Source: Fibrobacter sp. UBA1765 (lineage in GTDB: Bacteria; Fibrobacterota; Fibrobacteria; Fibrobacterales; Fibrobacteraceae). Taken from it: a stretch of 7,164 bases of DNA. Below are positions 1-6,700 of this stretch, piece by piece; position 1 is the stretch's first letter, and each line of letters begins with the position of its first letter. The notes below the pieces were generated by a model. It was not told the origin of the DNA, made no database searches, and saw only the letters and a program-made list of their open reading frames with translations. A program made the position numbers and the translations under genes. The stretch spans positions 22,756-29,919 of the forward strand of contig DCGZ01000065.1 in assembly GCA_002314675.1 (NCBI GenBank), read 5' to 3'.

Positions 1-4
1 TGTC

Positions 5-33
5 ATTGCGAGGACCCTTAGGTCCGTGGCAAT
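5..33. repeat. Imperfect palindromic intergenic repeat
   Basis: ATTGC (5-9) pairs with GCAAT (29-33) and GGACC (12-16) pairs with GGTCC (21-25), leaving a CTTA loop and a small internal bulge (GA against GTG). Together with the flanks (TGTC before, CTAG after) it resembles the dispersed palindromes of the CATTGCGAG...GCAATCTAG kind that I recall from intergenic regions of many bacterial genomes. The pairing is seen directly. The assignment to a dispersed family is from memory, and other copies cannot be counted in this window. Confidence 0.6.
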
Positions 34-75
34 CTAGAGCAGTCGTTAGAGTACAAGTGCTAGTGCCGATTGCAA

Positions 76-170
76 CATTTCCTCTAGGCGCATAGCGCCG
101 ACCCCATACCTCAAAGCACCGAAGGTGCGACCTCACACCTAAAGAGAGCGCAGCGAACGACCTCGTCTCT
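76..170. repeat. Degenerate 29-30 bp tandem repeat with alternating hairpins
   Basis: A core related to GACCyCAyACCTcAAAG occurs at 100-116 and 129-144. A weaker upstream copy (CATTTCCTCTAG, 76-87) and a truncated downstream copy (GACCTCGTCTC, 159-169) flank them. Equivalent positions (76, 105, 134, 164) are spaced 29, 29 and 30 bases. Between cores sit short hairpins of different sequence: GGCGC-ATA-GCGCC (87-99) and GCACC-GAA-GGTGC (116-128). The third spacer (145-158) does not form a good stem. The array lies just downstream of the MATE gene stop codon, so it could be part of that transcript's 3' end. No open reading frame is credible here. It is not a CRISPR array, because the spacers are self-complementary and only about 13 bases long. 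Confidence 0.6.
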
Positions 171-171
171 T

Positions 172-1497
172 CTACACTACAGCGTACTTTTGCCACTTGC
201 CGCCACGCCAGCGGATATAATTTACGATAGAACGGTAGAATTCGTCGCTAGCCATTCCGAGCCAAATGCCTGCAATGCCAAACTTTAAGCCGAATGCAAG
301 CAATAGGGCCGTACCAAGGCCAAGAGTCCACATCATGGAGGAGCCAACGATTGCAGGGAACTTGGAGTCTCCGGAAGCGCGTAGGGCAGCTGTCAAAATC
401 ATATTTGCAGCCTTGAACGGTTGAAGCGCCACATCGCACCAAAGGCAAATGTTGCCGAGCCTTATGATTTCTGGATTGTCGGTAAAGAACGACATTAGTT
501 GCGAACCAAATATCGCTACGACTATTGCGACTATCAAGCTGCTAGAACAACCTGCGGCAAGGCTTTGGTGAACTCGTCTATCTGCCTTTTTAAAATCGTG
601 TGCGCCTACAAGGTGCGCTACAAGAATCTGGTTTCCGCTGCTTAGGCCAACGCTCAAAATTACGGCGAACATTGCAAAGTTCGCTGCAAAAATCTTTGAT
701 GTTAGGGCAAGTTCCCCCAAGTGAACGACAATTGCCGTAAGAACTACTTGGAATAACTGGAAGCTTACCGGTTCCACGGCAGCCGGGAATCCGATTCTGA
801 TCCAGTCAGGTAAAATTACGCGAGAACGCTTAAAGTCTGTTTTGCGGATCTTGTGTTCTACCTTGAATCGTAAAATCAGGTACAATACGACGCAAGAGAT
901 TCCCCAGGAAAGCATTGTTGCAAGTGCCACGCCCTGAACGCCCATTTTCGGGAGACCGAAGTATCCATTCAAGAAGATCACGTTCATGATGGCGTTTGCT
1001 ACAATCGAAATGATGTTGCCTAGCAAGTTCCAGGTAGTAAGACCGTGTGTTGCGATTAGTGCCGTGAGAGTTGTTTGCAATGACCTGAATGCAAAACCGA
1101 AAGCCACGATGTGCAAGAACTGCTTTGCAAATAATGCGGGTTCGCCGACAAGGCCCATCCAGCTAACTATTAAATCTGCAAGCGGTATCACGATAAGGGT
1201 AATGGCAACACCAAGCAAAAGGCTTCCGAGCAAAACCATGGTCTGGGTCGTACCCGCTTGCCTTGGGCGCTCTGCCCCCATGAACTGGGAAGCGATACTT
1301 GCTCCGGCCTGTGAAAACGCCTGGATTGCCATGAAGAGCGCTCCAAGAATCGGGCCTAGGGCGCCAACGCCTGCTGCTGCGCTTTCGGAGGTTCGCGAAA
1401 GGAACCAGCTATCCATCATTGGCTGGCATGTTGCGATTCCGAATGTAAAAAATAGGGGCCACGAAAGGCTTAACAAAGAGCGGTCTTTTACTTGCAT
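172..1497 (-). CDS. MATE family efflux transporter
   Basis: This is a full-length 441-residue inner-membrane antiporter of the MATE (multidrug and toxic compound extrusion) family, which exports cationic drugs or metabolites in exchange for Na+ or H+. The two-fold repeat typical of the family is visible. In the N-half a first helix leads into MMDSWFLSRTSESAAAGVGAL (split here: MMDSWFL at 27-33, AAGVGAL at 41-47), followed by the loop QFMGAERPRQAG (71-82). The C-half has the matching loop AHLVGAHDFKKAD (294-306). GLPKMGVQGVALAT (181-194) and LRASGDSKFP (372-381) are also characteristic. Hydrophobic stretches are consistent with twelve helices, and the length is normal for the family. The ATG at 1497-1495 places helix 1 about ten residues in, as expected, but no Shine-Dalgarno is seen before it. 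The gene is divergent from the outer-membrane genes. Substrate and subfamily (NorM, DinF or other) cannot be read from the sequence, so no symbol is given. Confidence 0.92.
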   Translation of the reverse strand: MQVKDRSLLSLSWPLFFTFGIATCQPMMDSWFLSRTSESAAAGVGALGPILGALFMAIQAFSQAGASIASQFMGAERPRQAGTTQTMVLLGSLLLGVAITLIVIPLADLIVSWMGLVGEPALFAKQFLHIVAFGFAFRSLQTTLTALIATHGLTTWNLLGNIISIVANAIMNVIFLNGYFGLPKMGVQGVALATMLSWGISCVVLYLILRFKVEHKIRKTDFKRSRVILPDWIRIGFPAAVEPVSFQLFQVVLTAIVVHLGELALTSKIFAANFAMFAVILSVGLSSGNQILVAHLVGAHDFKKADRRVHQSLAAGCSSSLIVAIVVAIFGSQLMSFFTDNPEIIRLGNICLWCDVALQPFKAANMILTAALRASGDSKFPAIVGSSMMWTLGLGTALLLAFGLKFGIAGIWLGMASDEFYRSIVNYIRWRGGKWQKYAVV

Positions 1498-1507
1498 AGC
1501 AGGGCCA

Positions 1508-1516
1508 ATTTTAGCA
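1508..1516 (-). promoter_or_regulatory. Candidate extended -10 promoter of the MATE gene
   Basis: On the minus strand the bases read TGC-TAAAAT: an extended -10 (TGn) plus a five-of-six match to TATAAT. There is no recognisable -35 box 16-18 bases upstream, which is usual for extended -10 promoters. A start site about seven bases downstream would give a leader of only a few bases before the ATG at 1497. That would explain why no Shine-Dalgarno is present. A second possible -10, GATAAT (minus strand, about 1569-1574), lacks a well-spaced -35. This is inference from motif and spacing only. Confidence 0.3.
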
Positions 1517-1693
1517 AAACGGGGGTGTAAAAACTAGGTAAAGCCCTATGTTATTTAAAAAAAGTGTATTATCTGTGTAGGTGGGACGAATGATGTAACT
1601 CATTAATTTTTAACAAGTTATGAAAAACAGAGTGCATAATTGTGTGCGAATGCAATAAAAAAGTAAATAGTTCTAAGAAAATGTAAAAATACC

Positions 1694-1721
1694 TTGACAA
1701 TTCCTTTTTTCTATCTATCTT
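1694..1721 (+). promoter_or_regulatory. Sigma-70-like promoter of the first outer-membrane gene
   Basis: A perfect -35 box TTGACA (1694-1699) is followed after 16 bases by TATCTT (1716-1721), a four-of-six match to the -10 consensus. A transcript would begin near 1728 and carry a leader of about 30 bases containing the AAGGAG site. The upstream DNA (1540-1690) is very AT-rich and could serve as an UP-type element. The promoter overlaps any attempt to start the downstream protein further upstream, which supports the start at 1757. Confidence 0.6.
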
Positions 1722-1744
1722 TTGTAAAAACTTTCAACTTCTTC

Positions 1745-1750
1745 AAGGAG
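1745..1750 (+). promoter_or_regulatory. Ribosome binding site deciding the start at 1757
   Basis: AAGGAG sits six bases before the ATG at 1757-1759. This fixes the start at the residue that begins a normal signal peptide (MFKKIALA...) rather than at the in-frame ATG at 1694, which would add 21 residues and has no such site. Confidence 0.85.
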
Positions 1751-1756
1751 ATACAC

Positions 1757-2530
1757 ATGTTCAAGAAGATTGCTCTTGCAACAGCACTCATCGCTTCCGC
1801 ATCTTTTGCTACTTGGGACAAGTTCCCGGTTCTCGAAGCTAACAAGGGCCAGGCTAAGGTTGGCATGGATTACAACATGCAGGGTGACTGGAGTGGTTTG
1901 GATCTTTATGCCGGCGCTCGCTACACCGTTATCCAGAACTTGGAACTCGGTTTGGTTCTCCCGTACACAATTTTCACAGATGATGACTGTGATGATAAGA
2001 TCTGCGGTGATGATCCGGATGGTCTTAAGAACCTCACAATCATGGCTCGCTACCAGTTTATGCCTGCTATGAATGCTTTCGTTGATGTTGACCTTCCGAT
2101 TGGCGAAGAAGAACTTGCTGATGACGGTCTTGGTCTTCATTTCGGTGTGCAGTATTCCATGCCAATCAACGAAATGATCAGCCTCGGTTCTGAAGCTGGT
2201 CTCTGGATGGCTACAGAAGGTGACGACGAAGTTTCTCCTCCGTGGAACCTCAATGTTGGTGCAGAACTTGACTTCGCTGTTATGCCGCAGTTGACACCGT
2301 ATGTTGGTTTGGATTTCAACATGCACCTCGGCGAAAACACCCACGATGGCGACGATATTCCTGGGTCTGATGAAAGCGGTGAAATTGGCATTTGGCTCAC
2401 CCTCGGTGCTGGTTATGCTATCAACGAAATGATTGGCATTGACGCTTCCTTCGGCATGGGCTTCGGCGAAGACTACTATGGTAAAGACACCCCGATGGTT
2501 ATCGACGTAAACGTCAAGATCAACTTCTAA
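1757..2530 (+). CDS. Outer-membrane beta-barrel protein, paralogue A
   Basis: The 257-residue product has a classical signal peptide: MFKK, a hydrophobic core, then SASFA with probable cleavage after A18, so the mature protein starts TWDKFP. The rest alternates hydrophobic and polar residues in strand-like blocks separated by acidic loops. It ends in VIDVNVKINF, an alternating final strand with C-terminal Phe, as expected of a BAM-inserted outer-membrane barrel. A loop at 75-89 is aspartate-rich and holds the only two cysteines (C78, C83), so a disulphide or metal site is possible. It is followed by DGLKNLT (88-94) and later LPIGE (113-117). That order recalls the G(L)GD...LP(T)G pattern of the 'MetA-pathway of phenol degradation' type transporter barrels (PF13557-like), a tentative link only. 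It is clearly homologous to the next gene. It has its own promoter and terminator, and frequent AAG, AAC and GGT codons hint at high expression. The transported substrate, if any, is unknown. Confidence 0.85.
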   Translation: MFKKIALATALIASASFATWDKFPVLEANKGQAKVGMDYNMQGDWSGLDLYAGARYTVIQNLELGLVLPYTIFTDDDCDDKICGDDPDGLKNLTIMARYQFMPAMNAFVDVDLPIGEEELADDGLGLHFGVQYSMPINEMISLGSEAGLWMATEGDDEVSPPWNLNVGAELDFAVMPQLTPYVGLDFNMHLGENTHDGDDIPGSDESGEIGIWLTLGAGYAINEMIGIDASFGMGFGEDYYGKDTPMVIDVNVKINF

Positions 2531-2552
2531 TCTAAAGTTTTAGAAAATCTTT

Positions 2553-2587
2553 AAAACGGTTCCGGTTTTGCCGGGCCGTTTTTTTTT
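2553..2587 (+). terminator. Rho-independent terminator after paralogue A
   Basis: AACGG (2555-2559) pairs with CCGTT (2576-2580), and CCGG (2562-2565) pairs with CCGG (2571-2574), around a TTTTG loop. The stem runs directly into nine T residues (2579-2587). It lies about 25 bases after the TAA stop and should end transcription between the two paralogues. Confidence 0.9.
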
Positions 2588-2764
2588 GTTTTTGGGAGGC
2601 AATTGAAAATCACAATTATCTGGTATCTTGCTCTTGCATCTTGCATCTTAAATCAAAAATTCTAAATTTGCGCCCGTTGAAATTAAACAGAAATTGTAGC
2701 ATTTGGCATTGAGTATTGAATTTTACTTTTCTGGTCTCTTGTTTCTTGTTTCTGTTTTCTGAAT
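2588..2764 (+). other. Leader region of paralogue B with short pyrimidine-rich repeats
   Basis: This stretch lies between the terminator of paralogue A and the ribosome binding site of paralogue B. It contains CTTGCTCTTGCATCTTGCAT (2627-2646), with CTTGCAT repeated twice in tandem. Nearer the gene it has CTTGTTTCTTGTTT (2738-2751), again a doubled heptamer. AATTG/CAATT (2601-2605 and 2613-2617) forms a small inverted repeat. Paralogue B must have a promoter here if the upstream terminator is efficient, but I cannot name one. TTGAAA (2677-2682) and TTGGCA (2703-2708) lack a well-spaced -10. Confidence 0.4.
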
Positions 2765-2770
2765 AAGGAG
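2765..2770 (+). promoter_or_regulatory. Ribosome binding site deciding the start at 2778
   Basis: AAGGAG is followed by two in-frame ATG codons, at 2772 (one base away, too close to be used) and at 2778 (seven bases away, good spacing). The second also reproduces the MFKK start of the paralogous protein. Confidence 0.8.
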
Positions 2771-2777
2771 AATGAAA

Positions 2778-3557
2778 ATGTTCAAAAAACTCGCACTCGC
2801 TGCTGCTTTTGCTGTAACATCATCTTTTGCAACCTGGGATTATTTCCCGATTCTCGATGCCGGCAAGGGTACAGTAGAAGCTGGCCTCTACTATGACTGG
2901 GATGGCGACTGGTCTCAGGCCGGTCTTAAGATTGGTGGCCGTTATACGGTTGTCCCTAATTTGGAACTCTCTTTGCAGAGCTTTGGTTACCAGTTCTGGG
3001 GTGAAAACGATTGCAGTCACTGTGGCGGCAACGATGGCGGCGACGGCCTTCGCGACATTACCCTTGGAGGCCGTTACATGATTGCTCCGAACTTGAACGT
3101 TTTTGCAGATATCAACCTTCCGATAGGTGAAGATGACCCGGATGGCGGTGTGAATGCCCCAAGTTCCGATGAAATCGCTATTTATGCTGGTGCACAATAT
3201 GCTGCACTTCTTGCACCTCAATTAATGCTTGGTACCGAAGCAGGCCTTGACTGGGGCTTTGAACACCATGATTATGAACGTGGCCTTGAACTTCATGTAG
3301 GCGCAGAACTTGACTATTCCGTAATGGAACATGGCCTTACACCGTTTATTGGCCTGCAGTTGAAGTATCGCGTAACTGATAGCGAAGATCACGACCATGA
3401 TATAAATAACGATGGTGATACCCAGATCAACCTTTGGCTTGGTACAAACTGGGCTCTTAATCAGCAGATGTATCTTACCGGCAGGTTGATTTTGCGTTCC
3501 GGCGACATGGGCGGCGATGCAACCGGCCTTTATGTTGGCTGTGGCGTAAATTTCTAA
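2778..3557 (+). CDS. Outer-membrane beta-barrel protein, paralogue B
   Basis: The 259-residue product begins with a signal peptide (MFKKLALAAAFAVTSSFA, cleavage after A18) and a mature end TWDYFP, nearly the same as paralogue A. Shared blocks include GDWS (43-46), GRYTVV.NLEL (54-64), DGLRDITLGGRY (89-100), LPIGE (114-118) and LHVGAELDYSVM (172-183). The protein ends VGCGVNF with a C-terminal Phe, consistent with an outer-membrane barrel. Differences lie mainly in the loops. The cysteine loop is shortened to CSHC (79-82) within a Gly/Asp-rich stretch. A His/Asp-rich loop at 202-214 contains DINNDG (208-213), which fits the DxNxDG core of EF-hand/dockerin-type calcium loops. Another loop has EHHDYE (162-167). 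It lies downstream of paralogue A but beyond that gene's terminator, so it is probably transcribed separately. The tandem arrangement is best explained by duplication followed by loop divergence. Function is unknown; a relation to PF13557-like barrels is possible but weak. Confidence 0.85.
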   Translation: MFKKLALAAAFAVTSSFATWDYFPILDAGKGTVEAGLYYDWDGDWSQAGLKIGGRYTVVPNLELSLQSFGYQFWGENDCSHCGGNDGGDGLRDITLGGRYMIAPNLNVFADINLPIGEDDPDGGVNAPSSDEIAIYAGAQYAALLAPQLMLGTEAGLDWGFEHHDYERGLELHVGAELDYSVMEHGLTPFIGLQLKYRVTDSEDHDHDINNDGDTQINLWLGTNWALNQQMYLTGRLILRSGDMGGDATGLYVGCGVNF

Positions 3558-3576
3558 AGAAGAATTTTACTGCTTG

Positions 3577-3606
3577 GGCGTGCTCGTAAAGGGTGCGCCT
3601 TTTTTT
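3577..3606 (+). terminator. Rho-independent terminator after paralogue B
   Basis: GGCGTGC (3577-3583) pairs with GTGCGCC (3593-3599), with two G-U pairs in the RNA and a nine-base loop. It is followed by seven T residues (3600-3606). It lies 20 bases after the TAA stop and separates the outer-membrane gene from the phospholipid-repair gene. Confidence 0.8.
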
Positions 3607-3623
3607 ATTTGCTTATTTGAAAT

Positions 3624-3653
3624 TTGGTTCATTTTTTTTGAAAATGATATGAT
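3624..3653 (+). promoter_or_regulatory. Possible promoter of the lplT-aas fusion gene
   Basis: TATGAT (3648-3653) matches five of six -10 bases and is preceded after 18 bases by TTGGTT (3624-3629), a poor -35. An alternative -10, TAAAAT (3704-3709), has TTGAAA (3684-3689) only 14 bases upstream. The whole 3607-3725 interval is AT-rich, so chance matches are likely. A promoter somewhere here is expected, because a terminator precedes it. Confidence 0.3.
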
Positions 3654-3740
3654 CCGTACAGCTTGAAGCCTTTTTGTAACACATTGAAAATTAATGAAAT
3701 AGCTAAAATTTTGAAATATATTTTCCGGCTAAGTGCTATA

Positions 3741-3746
3741 CGGAGA
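3741..3746 (+). promoter_or_regulatory. Ribosome binding site deciding the start at 3752
   Basis: CGGAGA contains GGAG (3742-3745), six bases before the ATG at 3752. The adjacent in-frame TTG at 3749 could also be read as a start but is closer to the site and a weaker codon, so the ATG is preferred. Confidence 0.7.
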
Positions 3747-3751
3747 TTTTG

Positions 3752-6700
3752 ATGGAATTGTGGAAGGCCAAAGGTGCCATACCTTTTTATTTGGTCGTAT
3801 TCTGTAACACGTTTGTGCAGATGGGCTTGTTTATCTTGTTCCAGCGTTGGCTTTCCTTCTCCTTTGAAGGTTCCGCGTTCTTCTGGCGCAGCATGCTGCT
3901 CCAGTTCTCGCTTTTTGTGCCGCAAATTTTCATGTTCCCTGCATCGGGCTATTTTGCAGGCCGTTTCTCGAAGGGCCGTGTCATGGCATGGTCTTCTGTG
4001 GGCATGACCGCCGCCCTTATTGCGATCGCCGTACTTTTTGGCCTCGATATCGGCTGGGTTGCCTTTGGCCTTATGCTTTTGTACGGTATCTTCCTTTCTG
4101 TATTTAGCCCGGCAAAGCTTGGGGTAATCAAGGAACTTTTCGGCGAAGCGCGCTTGACCAATGCGAACGCTTGGCAAATGTTTTTTTCTGTCCTTGGCAT
4201 CATGACGGTTTCTTGCCTGACCATAGGCTTTACACCGGACGAAGCGTCTCCGGTTCCTTACCTTGTGCTCCCTTATGTGTTCCTTGGCATTAGCGTAATT
4301 TCGACAGTATTTTGCTTTTTTATTCCGCGTGGTCGCTACTATACGAAGCTCAAGATGCGTTCGCCAAAACGCAATTTCGCTGCCACCTGGTCAAATCCGC
4401 TAGTCCGTCTTTCCATTTTGGGCCTTGCAATTTTCTGGGCCATTTCGCAGATTTTCTTGTTGCTCTCGCAGGATTTGACAGGGGAGCATCTTGTTAGCTT
4501 TTTCCAGAAGTCACTGATCCTTACTGCGGTAGGCTACATTGTCGGTTCGCGAATCGCTGCCTATGCGTCAAAGACTTTCGTTGAAGTCGGGCTCGTTCCT
4601 TTTGCCGTGGTTGGCTCTGCGATCATAACCTTTTCTTTGCCGTTTGTAGATACGCCGTGGCTGCAGGCAATCCTCTATGCTTGCCTTGGTACGTTTGCTG
4701 GCTTTATCTTTGTGATTCTACGTACGGTTATTCAGCAGTTTACAAGACCTGATAGTTCGGGCAGAATCCATGCCGTTTCGAACATGATCCAGATGAGTAT
4801 TCTATTCCTGGTTCTTGGCGCTCAGAGCTTGCTTTTGATATTTACCGATATTGAAGTTCGCCAGTTCTTCTTCTTTGTCGCCGTTATCTTGACTGTCTGC
4901 TTTGTGCTTACGTTCCGTCAGACCCCGATGGCGCTTTTGCGTGCGGTTCTTCGATTCTTGTTTGCCGTTGTTTTCCGTTATCGCTTGAAAATTCATGGCG
5001 TAAGGAATATCCCTGAAACTGGACCGGTTCTCCTTGTCGGCTCACACTACAGCTTCATTGACTGGGCTGTGCTCCAGATGTGCAGCCCGCGTCCTTTAAA
5101 GATTGCAAGTAATGTCAATTCGTCTACGGCCTGGTATCAGCGCTGGTTGCGCTATTCCAAGTTCCTGATTCCTATCCAGCGCCGTGATCCAAAGCCTGCA
5201 ATGGAAGCTATTCGCAAGGCGTTGCTTGCTGGCGAAGCCGTGGTTATTTTCCCTGAAGGTGAAGTTTCGAAGACTCCGCATATTTCAAGGTTCTCCATTG
5301 ACTATTCTTCTGCCATTGAAGGTACTGGCGCTCAGATCGTTCCGTTCTACATTCAAGGCTTGTGGGGTAGCCGTTACAGCCATGTCCCAGAATGCGTCAT
5401 GCTTGGACCGTCTTCGACTCGTATTATCAGTGTCGGTTTTGCTCCTGCAATCCCTGCTACGACTAGCGAAGATGACATTCGTACCCATTTGCGTGACCTG
5501 GCCATAGACACATGGGATACTGCAATCCGCTATTATAAAACCATTGTCCCTATGTGGCTTGTAGCCATGCGCCGTCGCAAGTTCAAGGACATTTTGCTTG
5601 ACCCGAGTGGCAACCATGTTTCGGGCTTCAAGATGATTCGCCTTGTGCGCAGTTTTTCTAGGCGCATACGTTCCAAGACGCGCGATGATTCCAGGGTAGG
5701 CCTGCTGTTGCCGTCTAGCCGTGAAGGTGCGCTTTCGTTCATATCGATTCTTGCCGCGGGCAAGACCAGCGTGAACCTGAACTACACGTCCCCGGTTGAC
5801 GTTGTCCTTGGCTGCGTCGACCGTACGAATATTCGTGTAATAGTTACAACGAAGGCCTTCTTCGAAAAACTTTGTACAAAGAATCCTGGCTTTGCAATGC
5901 TCAAGGAAAAGGCTGAACTGTTCTTTGTAGACGAGGTCGAAAATAAGATTGGTTGGATTGAAGTGCTGTGTACTGGATTTGCGGCGATGTTTGTGCCGAA
6001 GCTTTTGCTCGAAAAACTTTGGTTTGCAAGCGCAAAGCTTTCTGATACCGCTGTAATCCTCTTTAGTTCCGGTTCCGAGGGCACTCCTAAGGGCGTGCAG
6101 CTTTCTCACAAGAACATCATTGTGAATACCCAGCAGACCGATACTGTGGTAAAGCTTCGCAGGTCCGATGTGGTTCTTGCAGAGCTCCCTATTTTCCACT
6201 GCTTCGGCCTTACCGCTACAATCCTTATGCCGCTTCTTGACGGTATCCCTATGGTGTTACTGCCGGACCCGACCGACATCAAGACCATGGCCCGTGCCTG
6301 TGCCGAATACAAGGCTACGATCCTCATGGGTACACCGACATTCCTTAGAGCTTTCTCTGTGAACCGCTGGGTTCACCCGATGTGCCTTGACTATTTGCGA
6401 CTGGTTATTTCTGGTGCCGAAAAGCTACGCCAGGAAATGAGGGAATCGTTCCGTCTAAAGTTTGGCAAGGATATCTTTGAAGTGTATGGCTGTACCGAAA
6501 CCGCCCCGATTGCGACCATGAATTCGCCGAACGTTTTGCTCGATGACTTCCTTACCATGGAAAAGTGCAACGAGGTTGGCTCCATTGGCTTGCCCGTCCC
6601 GGGAACGCGTGTTGCAATTGCAGACCCAGAAACAAACGAGTTCTTGCCGAGTGGTTCCGAGGGTATGGTGCTTATTGGCGGCCCGCAGGTTATGCAGGGC

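Noticed and set aside
87..170. CRISPR array
   Set aside because: The 29-base period is suggestive, but the conserved part is only about 16 bases and degenerate, the spacers are about 13 bases and self-complementary, and no cas gene is present.
986..1537. 183-codon open frame on the plus strand opposite the MATE gene
   Set aside because: The minus-strand product has clear MATE motifs over the same bases, and the plus-strand product resembles no family I know.
1694..1756. N-terminal extension of the first outer-membrane protein by 21 residues
   Set aside because: It would hide the signal peptide, overlaps the TTGACA/TATCTT promoter and lacks a ribosome binding site, whereas AAGGAG fits the ATG at 1757.
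1715..2344. 209-codon minus-strand frame opposite the first outer-membrane gene
   Set aside because: It runs through the promoter and signal-peptide region of a well-supported gene and has no start signal or domain.
2772..2777. Upstream ATG as the start of the second outer-membrane protein
   Set aside because: It lies one base from AAGGAG, too close for initiation. The ATG at 2778 has normal spacing and matches the paralogue's MFKK start.
3629..4177. 182-codon minus-strand frame at the start of the fusion gene
   Set aside because: It covers the intergenic terminator-promoter interval and the flippase start, shows no domain, and its extent follows from codon use on the other strand.
5285..6199. 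304-codon open frame on the minus strand
   Set aside because: It lies fully opposite the acyltransferase and synthetase domains, whose motifs are intact, and its translation shows no recognisable domain or membrane pattern. It is a shadow of biased codon use.
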